Source: Corallococcus sp. EGB
GTDB taxonomy: Bacteria; Myxococcota; Myxococcia; Myxococcales; Myxococcaceae
Assembly (NCBI RefSeq): GCF_019968905.1
Contig: NZ_CP079946.1
Coordinates: 4,650,001 to 4,714,000, forward strand
Length of the DNA: 64,000 nucleotides
Reading direction: 5' to 3'
The notes beneath the pieces were generated by a model, which was not told where the DNA came from, did not search any database, and saw only the letters and a program-made list of their open reading frames with translations. Positions 44,379-54,674 of the stretch are shown here, in pieces. Every line of letters starts with the position of its first letter. Within the stretch, counting starts at the first letter, position 1. Made by a program: the position numbers and the translations under genes.

Positions 44379-45346
44379 GACTGGCTCCTTCTGAGCGCCG
44401 AGGCGGCGTCCCTGACGTGGTGGAGGGGCACGAACCCCAGCGCGGACTCGGCGCGCTCCCCGTCCGCGACCCAGGAGTAATGCATGTAGTCGAGCAGGGC
44501 CACCGGCAACGTGCTCGCCCCTACCGCCCCGAGCGCGCGAAGTGCAGCACGAAACAACGGCCCCGGCAGGGGGAGGGGTCGTGCGCCCGCCTGGCGGATG
44601 AGCCCCGACAGTGGCAGCACCCCGCGCCCGACGATGTTGAAGTCCCCGGCGGCCTCCGCCCGCAGGGCCAGGTGCAGCGCCCGGCCCGCGTCCTCTTCAT
44701 GCACCGCCTGCCAGAGCGGGTCGAATCCCAGGAGCGTGGGCACGACCGCGTGCGACAGCAACCGCGTCGCCGGATTGTCCAGGCTGGGGCCGAGCAGGGG
44801 CGCGAACCGCAGCACCAGCGTGCGCGTGTCCGGGTGCCGCTCGCGGAACGCGCGCACCTGGCCCTCCACCTCCACCTTGTCGTTGACGAACCGGCTGTTG
44901 GGACAGCCGAACAGCGGCGAGCCCTCACGCAGGAGCGCCGGGTTGTTGCCCCGCGCGCCGTACGTCACGGTCAGCGACGGCACCACCAGCCTCGGCAGAC
45001 GGGCGCGGCCCACCGCCGTCAGCACGTTCATGGTGCCAATCACTTCCAGCTCGTGCGCCAGCGGGCCGTTGAGGATGGGCCCGAAGAGGAACGCCAGGTG
45101 GAAGAGGGCGTCCACGGGGCGCTCGGTGAGCGCGTCCGTCAGTTCCCCTTCCGCGTCGTAGCGGGTGAGGTCCACGCGGTGGAACTCCCCCTTGCTCATC
45201 CCCTGGGGCTCCTTCGTGTCCAGCACGAGGATGCTCTCCACGCCGGGATCGGCTTCCAGCCTCGGCAGCAGCAGCTTGCCGTAGTCGCCATTGGCGCCTG
45301 TCACCGCGATGCGCATCGGGCCCTTGCCTGCTTGGATCACTTCCAT
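44375..45346 (-). CDS. NAD-dependent epimerase/dehydratase (extended SDR) protein
   Basis: A 323-residue protein with the Rossmann motif AVTGANGDYGKLL (residues 13-25), VDALFHLAFLFGP and a V-shaped substrate domain. The classical YxxxK is not evident (segment VVPSLTVTYGARGNNPALLR), so catalysis is uncertain. Start ATG at 45346; ATG at 45316 (MRIAVTGANGDYG) is the more usual family start. Its stop overlaps the PlsC-like start, so both are co-translated; a sugar- or lipid-modifying role with that enzyme is inference. Confidence 0.78.
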   Translation of the reverse strand: MEVIQAGKGPMRIAVTGANGDYGKLLLPRLEADPGVESILVLDTKEPQGMSKGEFHRVDLTRYDAEGELTDALTERPVDALFHLAFLFGPILNGPLAHELEVIGTMNVLTAVGRARLPRLVVPSLTVTYGARGNNPALLREGSPLFGCPNSRFVNDKVEVEGQVRAFRERHPDTRTLVLRFAPLLGPSLDNPATRLLSHAVVPTLLGFDPLWQAVHEEDAGRALHLALRAEAAGDFNIVGRGVLPLSGLIRQAGARPLPLPGPLFRAALRALGAVGASTLPVALLDYMHYSWVADGERAESALGFVPLHHVRDAASALRRSQS

Positions 45347-45448
45347 TCGCAGGGGCGGGTGTTAGCCCAGCCGTCCAGGAATGTCAGCCGAGCGCGCCCT
45401 TGATGTTCTGGACAACGTCATCCAGGTGGCGGAGGGTGGCTGATCGCC

Positions 45449-47347
45449 ATGTCCCGAATCGCGCGCCTGAGCGACGTGCTCATCAACAAGATCGCCGCCG
45501 GCGAGGTGGTGGAGCGCCCCGCCTCCGTGGTGAAGGAGCTGTGCGAGAACTCGCTCGACGCGGGCGCGCGCACCGTGCGCGTGGAGCTGGAGGGCGGCGG
45601 GGTGGGCCGCATCACCATCTCCGACGACGGCCACGGCATGAGCCGCGAGGACGCCACGCTCAGCCTGGAGCGCCACGCCACCAGCAAGCTGCGCGAGCTG
45701 GACGACCTCTTCCACATCGACTCCATGGGGTTCCGGGGGGAGGCCATCCCCGCCATCGCCTCGGTGTCCCGCTTCACGTTGCACACCGCGGAGCCGGACG
45801 CGCACGAGGGCACCCGGGTCACGGTGGAGGGCGGCGGACCGCCGACGGTGGAGGACGCGCCGCCCCGCGTGGGCACGGTCATCACCGTGGAGGACCTCTT
45901 CTTCAACGTGCCCGCGCGCCGCAAGTTCATGCGCCAGGGCGCCACCGAGCTCAAGCACTGCGAGGAGGCCGTGGTGCGCCTGGCGCTCGCGCACCCGGAG
46001 GTCGGCTTCTTCGCCTCGCACGAGGGCAACGAGCTCTTCAGCAGCCCCGCCAGCGAGCATGATCCGCGCGAGCGCATCGCCGCGGCCCTGGGCCCCGCGT
46101 CCTTTCCGCACCTGTTCCCGGTGGAGGAGCGCCGGCTGGGCGTCGTCGTGACGGGCTACCTCGCGTCGCCGGAGTACACGCTGCCCAACGCGCGCGGCCT
46201 CTACACCTTCGTCAACCGCCGCTACATCCGCGACCGGGGCTTGATCAGCACCGTGCAGCGCGCGTTCCAGGACTACCTGCCCGCGGGCCGTCAGCCGGTG
46301 GTGGTGCTGCACATCGACGTGGAGCCCCGCGCGGTGGACGTCAACGTGCACCCCCAGAAGATGGAGGTGCGCTTCGCGGACGCCCGCGGCGTGCAGGACG
46401 CGGTCAGCGCGGCGCTGTCCCGCGTGCTGCGCGCGGCCCCGTGGCTGGGCTCGGCCGAGGAGCAGGCCGCGAACCCCCAGCCCCGCGACGCAGCCCACTA
46501 CGCGCACGCCGTGGAGCGCTTCCTCACCCGCGCGCAGGAGGCCACCTGGGGCGCGCCGCTGCCCACCGCGATGGACGCCCCAGGCGGCCCTGGCGCCGGC
46601 TCGGGAGCCTCCATGCCCGCGCGCCCGCTGACGCCGTCCTACTTCACGCCGGGCGGCGGAGCCCAGGGCAGCGCGTTTCCCGGTCCGTTCCAGGGGCCGC
46701 AGGTGCCGGGACGCACGCCCGCGTTCGGCGAGGCCCAGCCCCAGCTCAACGAGGCGCCGCCTCCGGGCTATTTCGCGGCGCTGCGCCCCATGGGCCTCTT
46801 GGGCAGCCGCTTCCACGTATGTGAAGGCCCCGGTGGCACGCTGGTGGTGTTGGATCCGCACGCCGCGCTGGAGCGCGCGCGCCTCACCGCCTACATGCGC
46901 CGCCTGGACGAGGACACGAAGGCGCCGCCGCCGTCGCTCTTCGGAACGACGGTGGACCTGTCGCTGGCGGCGGTGAAGGCGCTGGTGGACGGCCGCGAGG
47001 CCCTGCTCAAGCTGGGCGTGGACGTGGAGCCCTTTGGCGGCACCGCGCTGGCCCTCAAGTCGGTGCCGCCGGGCCTGGAGGGCGTGGACCCCCGCGCGCT
47101 CCTGGAGGCCCTGTCACGCGCGCTGCCTCCCCGCAGCGCGCCGCTGGACGTGACGAGCCTCGCGGAGGCCGTGCGCGTGATGGCCTGTCACGCGGCCCGC
47201 CGCGCGTCCTCGGCGCCGCTCACCGACGCGCAGCTGCGCGCGCTGCTGGGCGAGCTGGACCGCGCGGACTTCACCCCCGCGTGCACGCACGGCACGGTGG
47301 TGGTGCTGGAGATGCCGCTCCTGGAGCTGGAGCGGCGCGCCCGCTGA
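45449..47347 (+). CDS. mutL: DNA mismatch repair protein MutL
   Basis: A 632-residue protein. The GHKL ATPase domain is intact: NKIAAGEVVERPASVVKEL, ISDDGHGM, RHATSKL, GFRGEAIPAI. A Pro/Gly-rich linker spans about 330-430. In the C-terminal dimerisation domain the endonuclease motif DQHA-x2-E-x4-E appears only as DPHAALERARLTA, with Pro for Gln and no second Glu, and the companion motifs are eroded (ACHAARRAS; CTHGTVVVL). It should still coordinate MutS-directed repair but probably does not nick DNA itself. Convergent with the YciI gene with 4 bases between. Confidence 0.95.
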   Translation: MSRIARLSDVLINKIAAGEVVERPASVVKELCENSLDAGARTVRVELEGGGVGRITISDDGHGMSREDATLSLERHATSKLRELDDLFHIDSMGFRGEAIPAIASVSRFTLHTAEPDAHEGTRVTVEGGGPPTVEDAPPRVGTVITVEDLFFNVPARRKFMRQGATELKHCEEAVVRLALAHPEVGFFASHEGNELFSSPASEHDPRERIAAALGPASFPHLFPVEERRLGVVVTGYLASPEYTLPNARGLYTFVNRRYIRDRGLISTVQRAFQDYLPAGRQPVVVLHIDVEPRAVDVNVHPQKMEVRFADARGVQDAVSAALSRVLRAAPWLGSAEEQAANPQPRDAAHYAHAVERFLTRAQEATWGAPLPTAMDAPGGPGAGSGASMPARPLTPSYFTPGGGAQGSAFPGPFQGPQVPGRTPAFGEAQPQLNEAPPPGYFAALRPMGLLGSRFHVCEGPGGTLVVLDPHAALERARLTAYMRRLDEDTKAPPPSLFGTTVDLSLAAVKALVDGREALLKLGVDVEPFGGTALALKSVPPGLEGVDPRALLEALSRALPPRSAPLDVTSLAEAVRVMACHAARRASSAPLTDAQLRALLGELDRADFTPACTHGTVVVLEMPLLELERRAR

Positions 47348-47351
47348 CGGC

Positions 47352-47783
47352 TCAGGCCTTGGCCTTGGCCTGCGCTTCCGACTGCGCGCGCAGCGCCTCC
47401 TCCTTCGCGCGGTGCTCGCCCGTGGGGTCGCTGGGCGCGAAGTCCTCCACGGAGAACACCTGGCGCACCTCCACCTGGCCGTCCTTGAAGGGGAGGCGGC
47501 GGGCCCAGGCGATGGCCTCCTCGCGCGACTTCACCTCGATGATCCAGAAGCCGGCGACCAGCTCCTTCGTCTCCGTGAAGGGCCCATCCGTCACCGTGGC
47601 GCCCTTGGCGGAGAACGTCACGCGCGCCCCCTTGGCGCTGGGGTGCAGCCCCTCGCCCGCGAGCAGGATGCCGGCCTTCACCAGCTCCTCGTTGTACCTG
47701 CCCATCTCCCCCAGCTCCTCCGAAGAGGGGAGGCGACCGGCCTCACTGTCCTGCGAGGCCTTGACGATCATCATGAAGCGCAT
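47352..47783 (-). CDS. YciI/DGPF-domain protein
   Basis: The ATG at 47783 (MRFMMIVKASQDSEAG), preceded by GGAG, gives 143 residues. The core VTDGPFTETKELVAGFWIIE is the DGPF signature of the YCII-related family, often found with ECF sigma factors of the ECF41/42 type. No such sigma gene is adjacent here. The C-terminal 20 residues are Ala/Lys/Gln-rich. Biochemical role undefined. Confidence 0.85.
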   Translation of the reverse strand: MRFMMIVKASQDSEAGRLPSSEELGEMGRYNEELVKAGILLAGEGLHPSAKGARVTFSAKGATVTDGPFTETKELVAGFWIIEVKSREEAIAWARRLPFKDGQVEVRQVFSVEDFAPSDPTGEHRAKEEALRAQSEAQAKAKA

Positions 47784-47807
47784 GGGTGTATCTCCGGGTG
47801 CGTCGGG

Positions 47808-47840
47808 TTTGGAAATTCGGGGCGGAATGCCGATTCCAAA
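47808..47840. promoter_or_regulatory. Inverted repeat in the yciI / outer-membrane gene gap
   Basis: TTTGGAA (47808-47814) and TTCCAAA (47834-47840) form 7-base arms 19 bases apart in the 208-base divergent gap. A TTGACG at 47895-47900 with TACGGT at 47917-47922 (16 apart) is a weak promoter candidate for the rightward gene. Confidence 0.35.
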
Positions 47841-47991
47841 AGGGCGACGAATGGTAGTGCGCGAAATCGACACGGAGACGAACGCTCCGGAAAATTGACG
47901 CGGGAGGGTCCCCGGCTACGGTGTGCGACACGCCTGTAGCACCGGGCCGTCCATGCCCGGGCCAGCAGAAAGCCCCGGGTTCCGCGCCTTG

Positions 47992-48729
47992 ATGCTCCGT
48001 CGTCTGCCGCTCGTCCTCGCCCTCGTCGCCGCGCCCACCCTCGCCCTTGCCCAGGAGTACGGCGACACCGGCGGAGACCAGGCCCCCACCAACCTGGACG
48101 GCGTGGGCCGCATCACCTTCCAGGCAGGCTACCGGCTCACCTCCAACGCCACGCTGTATGACGCCTGGTATGGCGCCAAGGGCCCGGGCAGTGGCCTGGA
48201 GCGCTCGGTCGAGTCGTCGGGCGCGCCCGTGGGCGCGGCCACGTTCGCGTACGCGATGTCGGACCTGGTGGAGGTGGGCATCGATCTGTTCGGCACCGCG
48301 CAGAACCTGCGCCTGACCGAGCCCCTGGGCGACGGCAGCACCGTGTCCCGCAAGGTCAGCACCGTGGCGTACGGCCTGCTCATCGGCCTGCGCTTCCAGG
48401 GCGTGCTCGACGTGGGTCCCCACGGGCTGGTGCCCTTCGCGGGCGTGCTCACGGGGCCCGCGGTCGTCTCCTCGACGCGCGAGGGCTCGTCCATCCAGGA
48501 GAAGGTCTCCCAGGCCTGGGTGGGCTCGCTCGGCACCACGCTCCGCCTGTCCGCGCACTGGGGCATCACCGCCGAGTACCGCTTCATGTTCATGCGCGGC
48601 CCCGTGGAGTCTCCGGACGCGGCGAAGTGGGGCGGGCCCTTCAGCTTCAGCAGCGGCGGCAACTGGTTCGCGCTCGGTGTCACCTACGCGTTCCCGCCGG
48701 ATCCGTCGCGGCCGTTGTCCTCGTTCTAG
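47992..48729 (+). CDS. Predicted outer-membrane barrel protein
   Basis: The ATG at 47992 gives 245 residues with a clear signal peptide (LPLVLALVAAPTLALAQEYG, cut after Ala-Leu-Ala). The mature part is alternating strands with aromatic girdles (ITFQAGYRLTSNATLYDAWY; VEVGIDLFGTAQNLRL; GITAEYRFMFMRG) and ends in NWFALGVTYAFPPDPS. This suggests an eight- to ten-strand OmpA/OmpW-like barrel. No family name is assigned. Divergent from the YciI gene. Confidence 0.7.
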   Translation: MLRRLPLVLALVAAPTLALAQEYGDTGGDQAPTNLDGVGRITFQAGYRLTSNATLYDAWYGAKGPGSGLERSVESSGAPVGAATFAYAMSDLVEVGIDLFGTAQNLRLTEPLGDGSTVSRKVSTVAYGLLIGLRFQGVLDVGPHGLVPFAGVLTGPAVVSSTREGSSIQEKVSQAWVGSLGTTLRLSAHWGITAEYRFMFMRGPVESPDAAKWGGPFSFSSGGNWFALGVTYAFPPDPSRPLSSF

Positions 48730-48860
48730 GCTCGCGGAAAGTTCCAACGCGAAAGCAGGCGACCGCGCGCGAGGCAGGCACGCCGGGGAATGGTGGGCAC
48801 CAAGAGCCCTGTTGGGGAGCGGAAAAAGAACCCGCCCCTCATCCCGGAGAGTCCCCTAGC

Positions 48861-49892
48861 ATGCGTGAGTCGGCCGAAGTCATTTCCGGTCCCAGGAAGA
48901 TGTCCATGCCCCCCTCTGAACAGCCGAAGACCGACGTCGAGAAGGAGCTCTCCGAGCTCCGCCGCGAGGTCATCGAGTCACGCAACCTCGTCATCAAGAC
49001 GGACAACCTGCTGAAGAACCTCCACGCGGAGGTGAAGGCGGTGGGCAAGCGCCACGAGGACTTCCAGAAGCGGCAGTGGCTCTCCTCGGCCGTGGCCTAC
49101 GCGCTCTTCGCGGTGCTGACGGTCGGTGGCGCGGTGCTGGTGAACAGCGCGCGCAGCTCCAGCAACACCAATGAGCGCGAGCGGCTGGAGAAGCAGGTGG
49201 CGGACCTCTCCTCGCAGCTGGAGAAGCAGCGCGCGGACAGCACCGCGCACCTGACGGCCCAGCGCGCCGCGAACGAGGTCTACAAGATGATGACCACGCT
49301 GCCGGGTGACGAGCGCCTCAAGGGCATCGACGCGCTGGTGAAGCTGGACACGTCGAAGCTGTCCTCGCTGGAGCGCCAGGCGCTCAACGACCGCGCCGCC
49401 ATCCTGCGCCGCGAGACGGGCGACGCTGCCCTGGAGCGCGGGAAGATCGCCTTCCGCAAGAACGAGATGCCCGCCGTGGTGGAGAACCTGTCGCGCTTCC
49501 TGGCCATGAACCCGCAGGAGTCGGACGCGCTGGACGCGTCCTTCTTCCTGGGCACCGCCTACAACCAGCTGCGTCAGCACGAAAAGGCCGTGCCGCTGCT
49601 GGCCCGCTTCGTGGAAGGCGACAAGAAGTCCAAGACGCGTGACTACGCCATGCTGCTGCTCGCCCAGTCGTACCAGGAGACGGGCGCGTTCGATAAGGCG
49701 GCGGACACGGTGCGCGACGCGCTGGCCACGTACCCGGCCACCCAGTACCTGTCGCAGTTCCGCGGCCGTCTGAACTCCGCCAAGCGCGCCGCCGCTGGTG
49801 GCACCGAGGCCGCCGCGGTGCCCGCCGCCGCTCCGGCCGCCGCGCCCCAGGCCGCTCCGGCCGTGCAGGCGGCCCCCGTCGCGGGCCAGTAG
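48861..49892 (+). CDS. Membrane-anchored coiled-coil / TPR protein
   Basis: The ATG at 48861, after CGGAGAG, gives 343 residues; ATG at 48900 (MSMPPSEQ) is an alternative. A predicted coiled coil (VEKELSELRREVIESRNLVI) precedes a single membrane helix at about 75-95 (AVAYALFAVLTVGGAVLVN), then a second coiled coil and TPR repeats (SFFLGTAYNQLRQHEKAVPL). An Ala/Pro-rich tail ends the protein. Periplasmic TPR topology suggests a scaffold in the envelope. Function unknown. Confidence 0.7.
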   Translation: MRESAEVISGPRKMSMPPSEQPKTDVEKELSELRREVIESRNLVIKTDNLLKNLHAEVKAVGKRHEDFQKRQWLSSAVAYALFAVLTVGGAVLVNSARSSSNTNERERLEKQVADLSSQLEKQRADSTAHLTAQRAANEVYKMMTTLPGDERLKGIDALVKLDTSKLSSLERQALNDRAAILRRETGDAALERGKIAFRKNEMPAVVENLSRFLAMNPQESDALDASFFLGTAYNQLRQHEKAVPLLARFVEGDKKSKTRDYAMLLLAQSYQETGAFDKAADTVRDALATYPATQYLSQFRGRLNSAKRAAAGGTEAAAVPAAAPAAAPQAAPAVQAAPVAGQ

Positions 49893-49965
49893 GCCCCAGG
49901 CGGTCCGCCCCTCCGGAGGCGGGATTTGCGCTTCCGGACGGAGTTCAAGGGAAGGATTGCCACCC

Positions 49966-49994
49966 GGGGTCCAGGGTCGTAAGACCTGGACCCC
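49966..49994 (+). terminator. Perfect stem-loop flush against a GTG start codon
   Basis: GGGGTCCAGG (49966-49975) pairs with CCTGGACCCC (49985-49994), 10 perfect pairs around a 9-base loop, and the next base is the GTG start at 49995. It could be the terminator of the TPR gene or a structure that blocks the start region of the next gene. No T-run follows. Confidence 0.5.
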
Positions 49995-50504
49995 GTGTCC
50001 GTTTCCGACTCGCCGAAAGACCCTCGCTTCCGCCGCTATCGTGGCGCCGCGTACGCGGTCCACATCACGCTGGCCTCGCTGGTGTCGGTGTGGCTCATCT
50101 GGAACGTGGGGCGCTCCGTCGCGGCGATGACACCCGGGCGGCCCCCGGAGGTGATGCCGCCGCTCACCGTGCGTGAGTGCCTGGACGCCGCGGACGCGCA
50201 CTGGAAGGACCTGGAGTCCGAGCGCGAGAAGCTGGTGCACGTGCTGCCCGCGCGCAAGGTCGACCAGGAATGGATGCGCTTCCGCACGGACTGGCTGACG
50301 CGCGTGCGCAAGTCCGAATCCGAGTGCGCCCTGGAGTCGCGCGACCCCGCGCGCGTGGAGCTGCGCTCCGTCTACCGCCACCTCACGCGGGTGCAGGACC
50401 TCTACACCATCCACGCGGTGCAGTACGCGGGCGAGGTGGGCGGCGCGGTGGACGCGCTGCACGCCGCCTTCGACACCGCGCGCCGCAAGGACAGCGGCCG
50501 CTAG
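49995..50504 (+). CDS. Single-pass membrane protein, unknown function
   Basis: GTG at 49995 gives 169 residues: short basic N-terminus (SPKDPRFRRYRG), one membrane helix (AAYAVHITLASLVSVWLIWN), then a helical, charged periplasmic domain (ECLDAADAHWKDLESEREKL) with two cysteines. There is no ribosome site; a perfect hairpin occupies that position. The same envelope context as the preceding TPR protein suggests a shared process. Family not recognised. Confidence 0.6.
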   Translation: MSVSDSPKDPRFRRYRGAAYAVHITLASLVSVWLIWNVGRSVAAMTPGRPPEVMPPLTVRECLDAADAHWKDLESEREKLVHVLPARKVDQEWMRFRTDWLTRVRKSESECALESRDPARVELRSVYRHLTRVQDLYTIHAVQYAGEVGGAVDALHAAFDTARRKDSGR

Positions 50505-50516
50505 GACGCGCTTCCT

Positions 50517-52154
50517 TCAGCGCGTGGGCAGCACGGTGGAGTAGCGCCCCGTGCTGTCGGACACCGTCTGCGCGAGCAGCAGCGACGCCGGCCGTCCCGC
50601 CACCGTCACCACGCGGAAGAAGCGCACGGACGCGTTCGCCCCGATTCCGCCCGGCGCCAGCACCGGGTCCGGGGGGAGGGTGATGCGGCCGCTCAGCGAA
50701 CGGCCCCGCGACAGCGTGAACGCGGCCAGCGTCATCACGTCCGACCCGAAGCCGCCGGGCGGCACGGTGACGAAGCGGCTGACGCGCGGCAGGTTCTCCC
50801 CGGGCAGGAAGTCCAGCCGGTACTCGCCCGGGTCCAGGGCCAGGGAGAAGTTGCCCTCGCTGTCGGTGGTGAAGGGCGACTCGAAGCCCAGCGGCGGCTG
50901 GGGCCAGCCGGTGAGGGCGCCCACGGGCTCCGCCACCACGCGCACGCCCGACGCGGGGCCCGTGCCCTCCGGGTTCTTCACGTTGCCCAGCACCGTCATG
51001 CGCGCGGGGCACGTCACGTCCGGCAGCGCCGTGTCCACCGCCGCCACCGCCACCGGCTGGAGCGTCAGGCGCGAGGGCGAGCCCGGCGGCGGGGAGATGA
51101 CCAGCGTGAGCGGGGCCTCCGTGACGCCGGGCAGTGACTGGAGCTGGTAGCGCCCCTGCGCGTCCGTCATCACCGGCGCGCCCTTGAACGTGCCGCCGCC
51201 GGCCACGCGGCCCTGCAGCGATACGCGCGCGCCCGCCATGGGCGTCTGGCCGTCCGTCTCCAGCACGCGGCCCTCCACCTTCACGGCCGCGCCGGGGTCG
51301 CCCAGCTCCAGCACGAGCGGCCGGGTGGCGGACGGCTCCACCACGAAGGTCTTCCAGGGCACCAGGTCCTCGGCGTTCACGGGTGTCGCGCGCAACAGCA
51401 CCGTGGCGCGCTTCGCGTCCTCGTCGGCGAGCACCAGCTGGAAGGCTCCGGTGCCGCGGGTCACGTGGACGCGCTGGGACAGCGGGCGCAGCGACTCATC
51501 CAGCGCCTGCACCTCCATGTCCGCGTCCACCCGCATCGTGCCCTGGAGCACCAGCGTCCCGTTCAGCTTCACCACGTGCGAGGCGGTGGGCAGGTCGAAC
51601 GCCACCGTGCCGCCCGTGGCGGGGGCCACGGAGGCGGTGCGCGACAGCGGCGGCAGCGCGGTGTCCTTCGGCGTGAGCGTCACCGTGTAGTCGCCGCTGC
51701 CCACGGGCAGGGCCCACGCGCCGTCCAGCGGGTCGAGCGTCGCCTCGTAGCGCCGCGCGACGCCCGGGATGAGGCGGCTTTCGCCCGTGGCCAGCAGGTG
51801 GATGGGGGCGCGATAGGGGAGGGGCTCGGTGCCGCCGTCCGGCGCAATGGTGGTGCCTCGCGTCACGGTGCCCCGCAGGCGCACGGGGCTGAACAGCTCC
51901 AGGTTCTGCTCCGGCCGCAGCCGGTCCACCGGGAAGTCCTGCGCGAACAGGCCCGCCTTGGGCAGGGCCTGCACCTCCACCACGATGTCGCCGCCGGGGT
52001 CGCCGCAGCCGTCCACGAAGCACACCTGACCGGCGGCGCACTCCGCGTCGGAGCGGCACACGAGCTGCTCCGGAGGCGGTTCATCCTTCAGGAACGCGCA
52101 CCCGGCCCCGGTCAGCCCGAGCGCCAGCGCCAGGGCCCGGAGCGCGCGCCTCAC
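50517..52154 (-). CDS. Lipoprotein with carboxypeptidase-regulatory-like repeats
   Basis: GTG at 52154 overlaps the stop of the preceding gene as GTGA, giving 545 residues with a lipobox (ALALGLTGAGC). A small Cys-rich module follows (LVCRSDAECAAGQVCFVDGC), similar to the knot in the lipoprotein at 38697, then several carboxypeptidase-regulatory/PEGA-like beta-sandwich repeats (GRVLETDGQTPMAGARVSLQ; LGNVKNPEGTGPASGVRVV; TTDSEGNFSLALDPGEYRL). Probably outer-membrane attached. Last gene of the six-gene pfk operon. Function unknown. Confidence 0.78.
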   Translation of the reverse strand: MRRALRALALALGLTGAGCAFLKDEPPPEQLVCRSDAECAAGQVCFVDGCGDPGGDIVVEVQALPKAGLFAQDFPVDRLRPEQNLELFSPVRLRGTVTRGTTIAPDGGTEPLPYRAPIHLLATGESRLIPGVARRYEATLDPLDGAWALPVGSGDYTVTLTPKDTALPPLSRTASVAPATGGTVAFDLPTASHVVKLNGTLVLQGTMRVDADMEVQALDESLRPLSQRVHVTRGTGAFQLVLADEDAKRATVLLRATPVNAEDLVPWKTFVVEPSATRPLVLELGDPGAAVKVEGRVLETDGQTPMAGARVSLQGRVAGGGTFKGAPVMTDAQGRYQLQSLPGVTEAPLTLVISPPPGSPSRLTLQPVAVAAVDTALPDVTCPARMTVLGNVKNPEGTGPASGVRVVAEPVGALTGWPQPPLGFESPFTTDSEGNFSLALDPGEYRLDFLPGENLPRVSRFVTVPPGGFGSDVMTLAAFTLSRGRSLSGRITLPPDPVLAPGGIGANASVRFFRVVTVAGRPASLLLAQTVSDSTGRYSTVLPTR

Positions 52155-52735
52155 TGGCAGTCCCCCGCCACCGTGTTCACCACCCACGCATACGAGGTGA
52201 CGAAGCCGGGGTCCTTCACCACGCCGCCATCCGGGAGGAGCACCTCGTCCGGCGGCGCCGGCTGGCGGTTGATGAGGTGCCGGTCCGTGACGAGCGCCTC
52301 CACCAGGTGGATGCCCGGCGGGGCCAGCGGGCTGTTGGCCGTGCGCAGGTCCACGTGCAGCGTGCCGCGGCTGTCGCGCCGGGGCTGGCCGGTGGCGGCG
52401 AGCGCGACCTGCAGGTCCGGCCCCTTGGGCGCGGCCGGGTTGTAGTCCACGTACCACTCCACGATGATCTGGTCGTCCACGTCCAGGTCCTCCACCACCA
52501 CGCCGAAGTCCTGGGTGCAGCTGCCCACGCCGAAGGTGCGCAGGATGCGCTCGGAGGGCTCCACCTGCTCCTCCACGATGCGCGGCGGCCGGTTCCTGAA
52601 CCGGGGCACGCCCTCCAGCAGCGCCTCGTCCTGGGGGATGAGGCAGCCCGAGCCCGTCGCGATCGCCGCCAGCACCAGCGCCGCCATGAGCGGCTGGAGG
52701 ATGCCCCGGGACTGTCGCATCGCGTGACGGTGCAT
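52151..52735 (-). CDS. Predicted lipoprotein, second last in the pfk operon
   Basis: A 194-residue lipoprotein: signal peptide ending LAAIATGSGC, then a beta-rich domain with a Cys in FGVGSCTQDFGVVVEDLDVD and a terminal Cys. ATG at 52735; ATG at 52720 is an alternative. The C-terminus overlaps the next gene as GTGA. No family recognised. The two adjacent lipoproteins may act together. Confidence 0.68.
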   Translation of the reverse strand: MHRHAMRQSRGILQPLMAALVLAAIATGSGCLIPQDEALLEGVPRFRNRPPRIVEEQVEPSERILRTFGVGSCTQDFGVVVEDLDVDDQIIVEWYVDYNPAAPKGPDLQVALAATGQPRRDSRGTLHVDLRTANSPLAPPGIHLVEALVTDRHLINRQPAPPDEVLLPDGGVVKDPGFVTSYAWVVNTVAGDCQ

Positions 52736-52752
52736 GGCGTGGACGGGGAACG

Positions 52753-54651
<1,899 letters not shown>

Positions 54652-54674
54652 GGGCGGACTTTGCGTTTCGGGGG

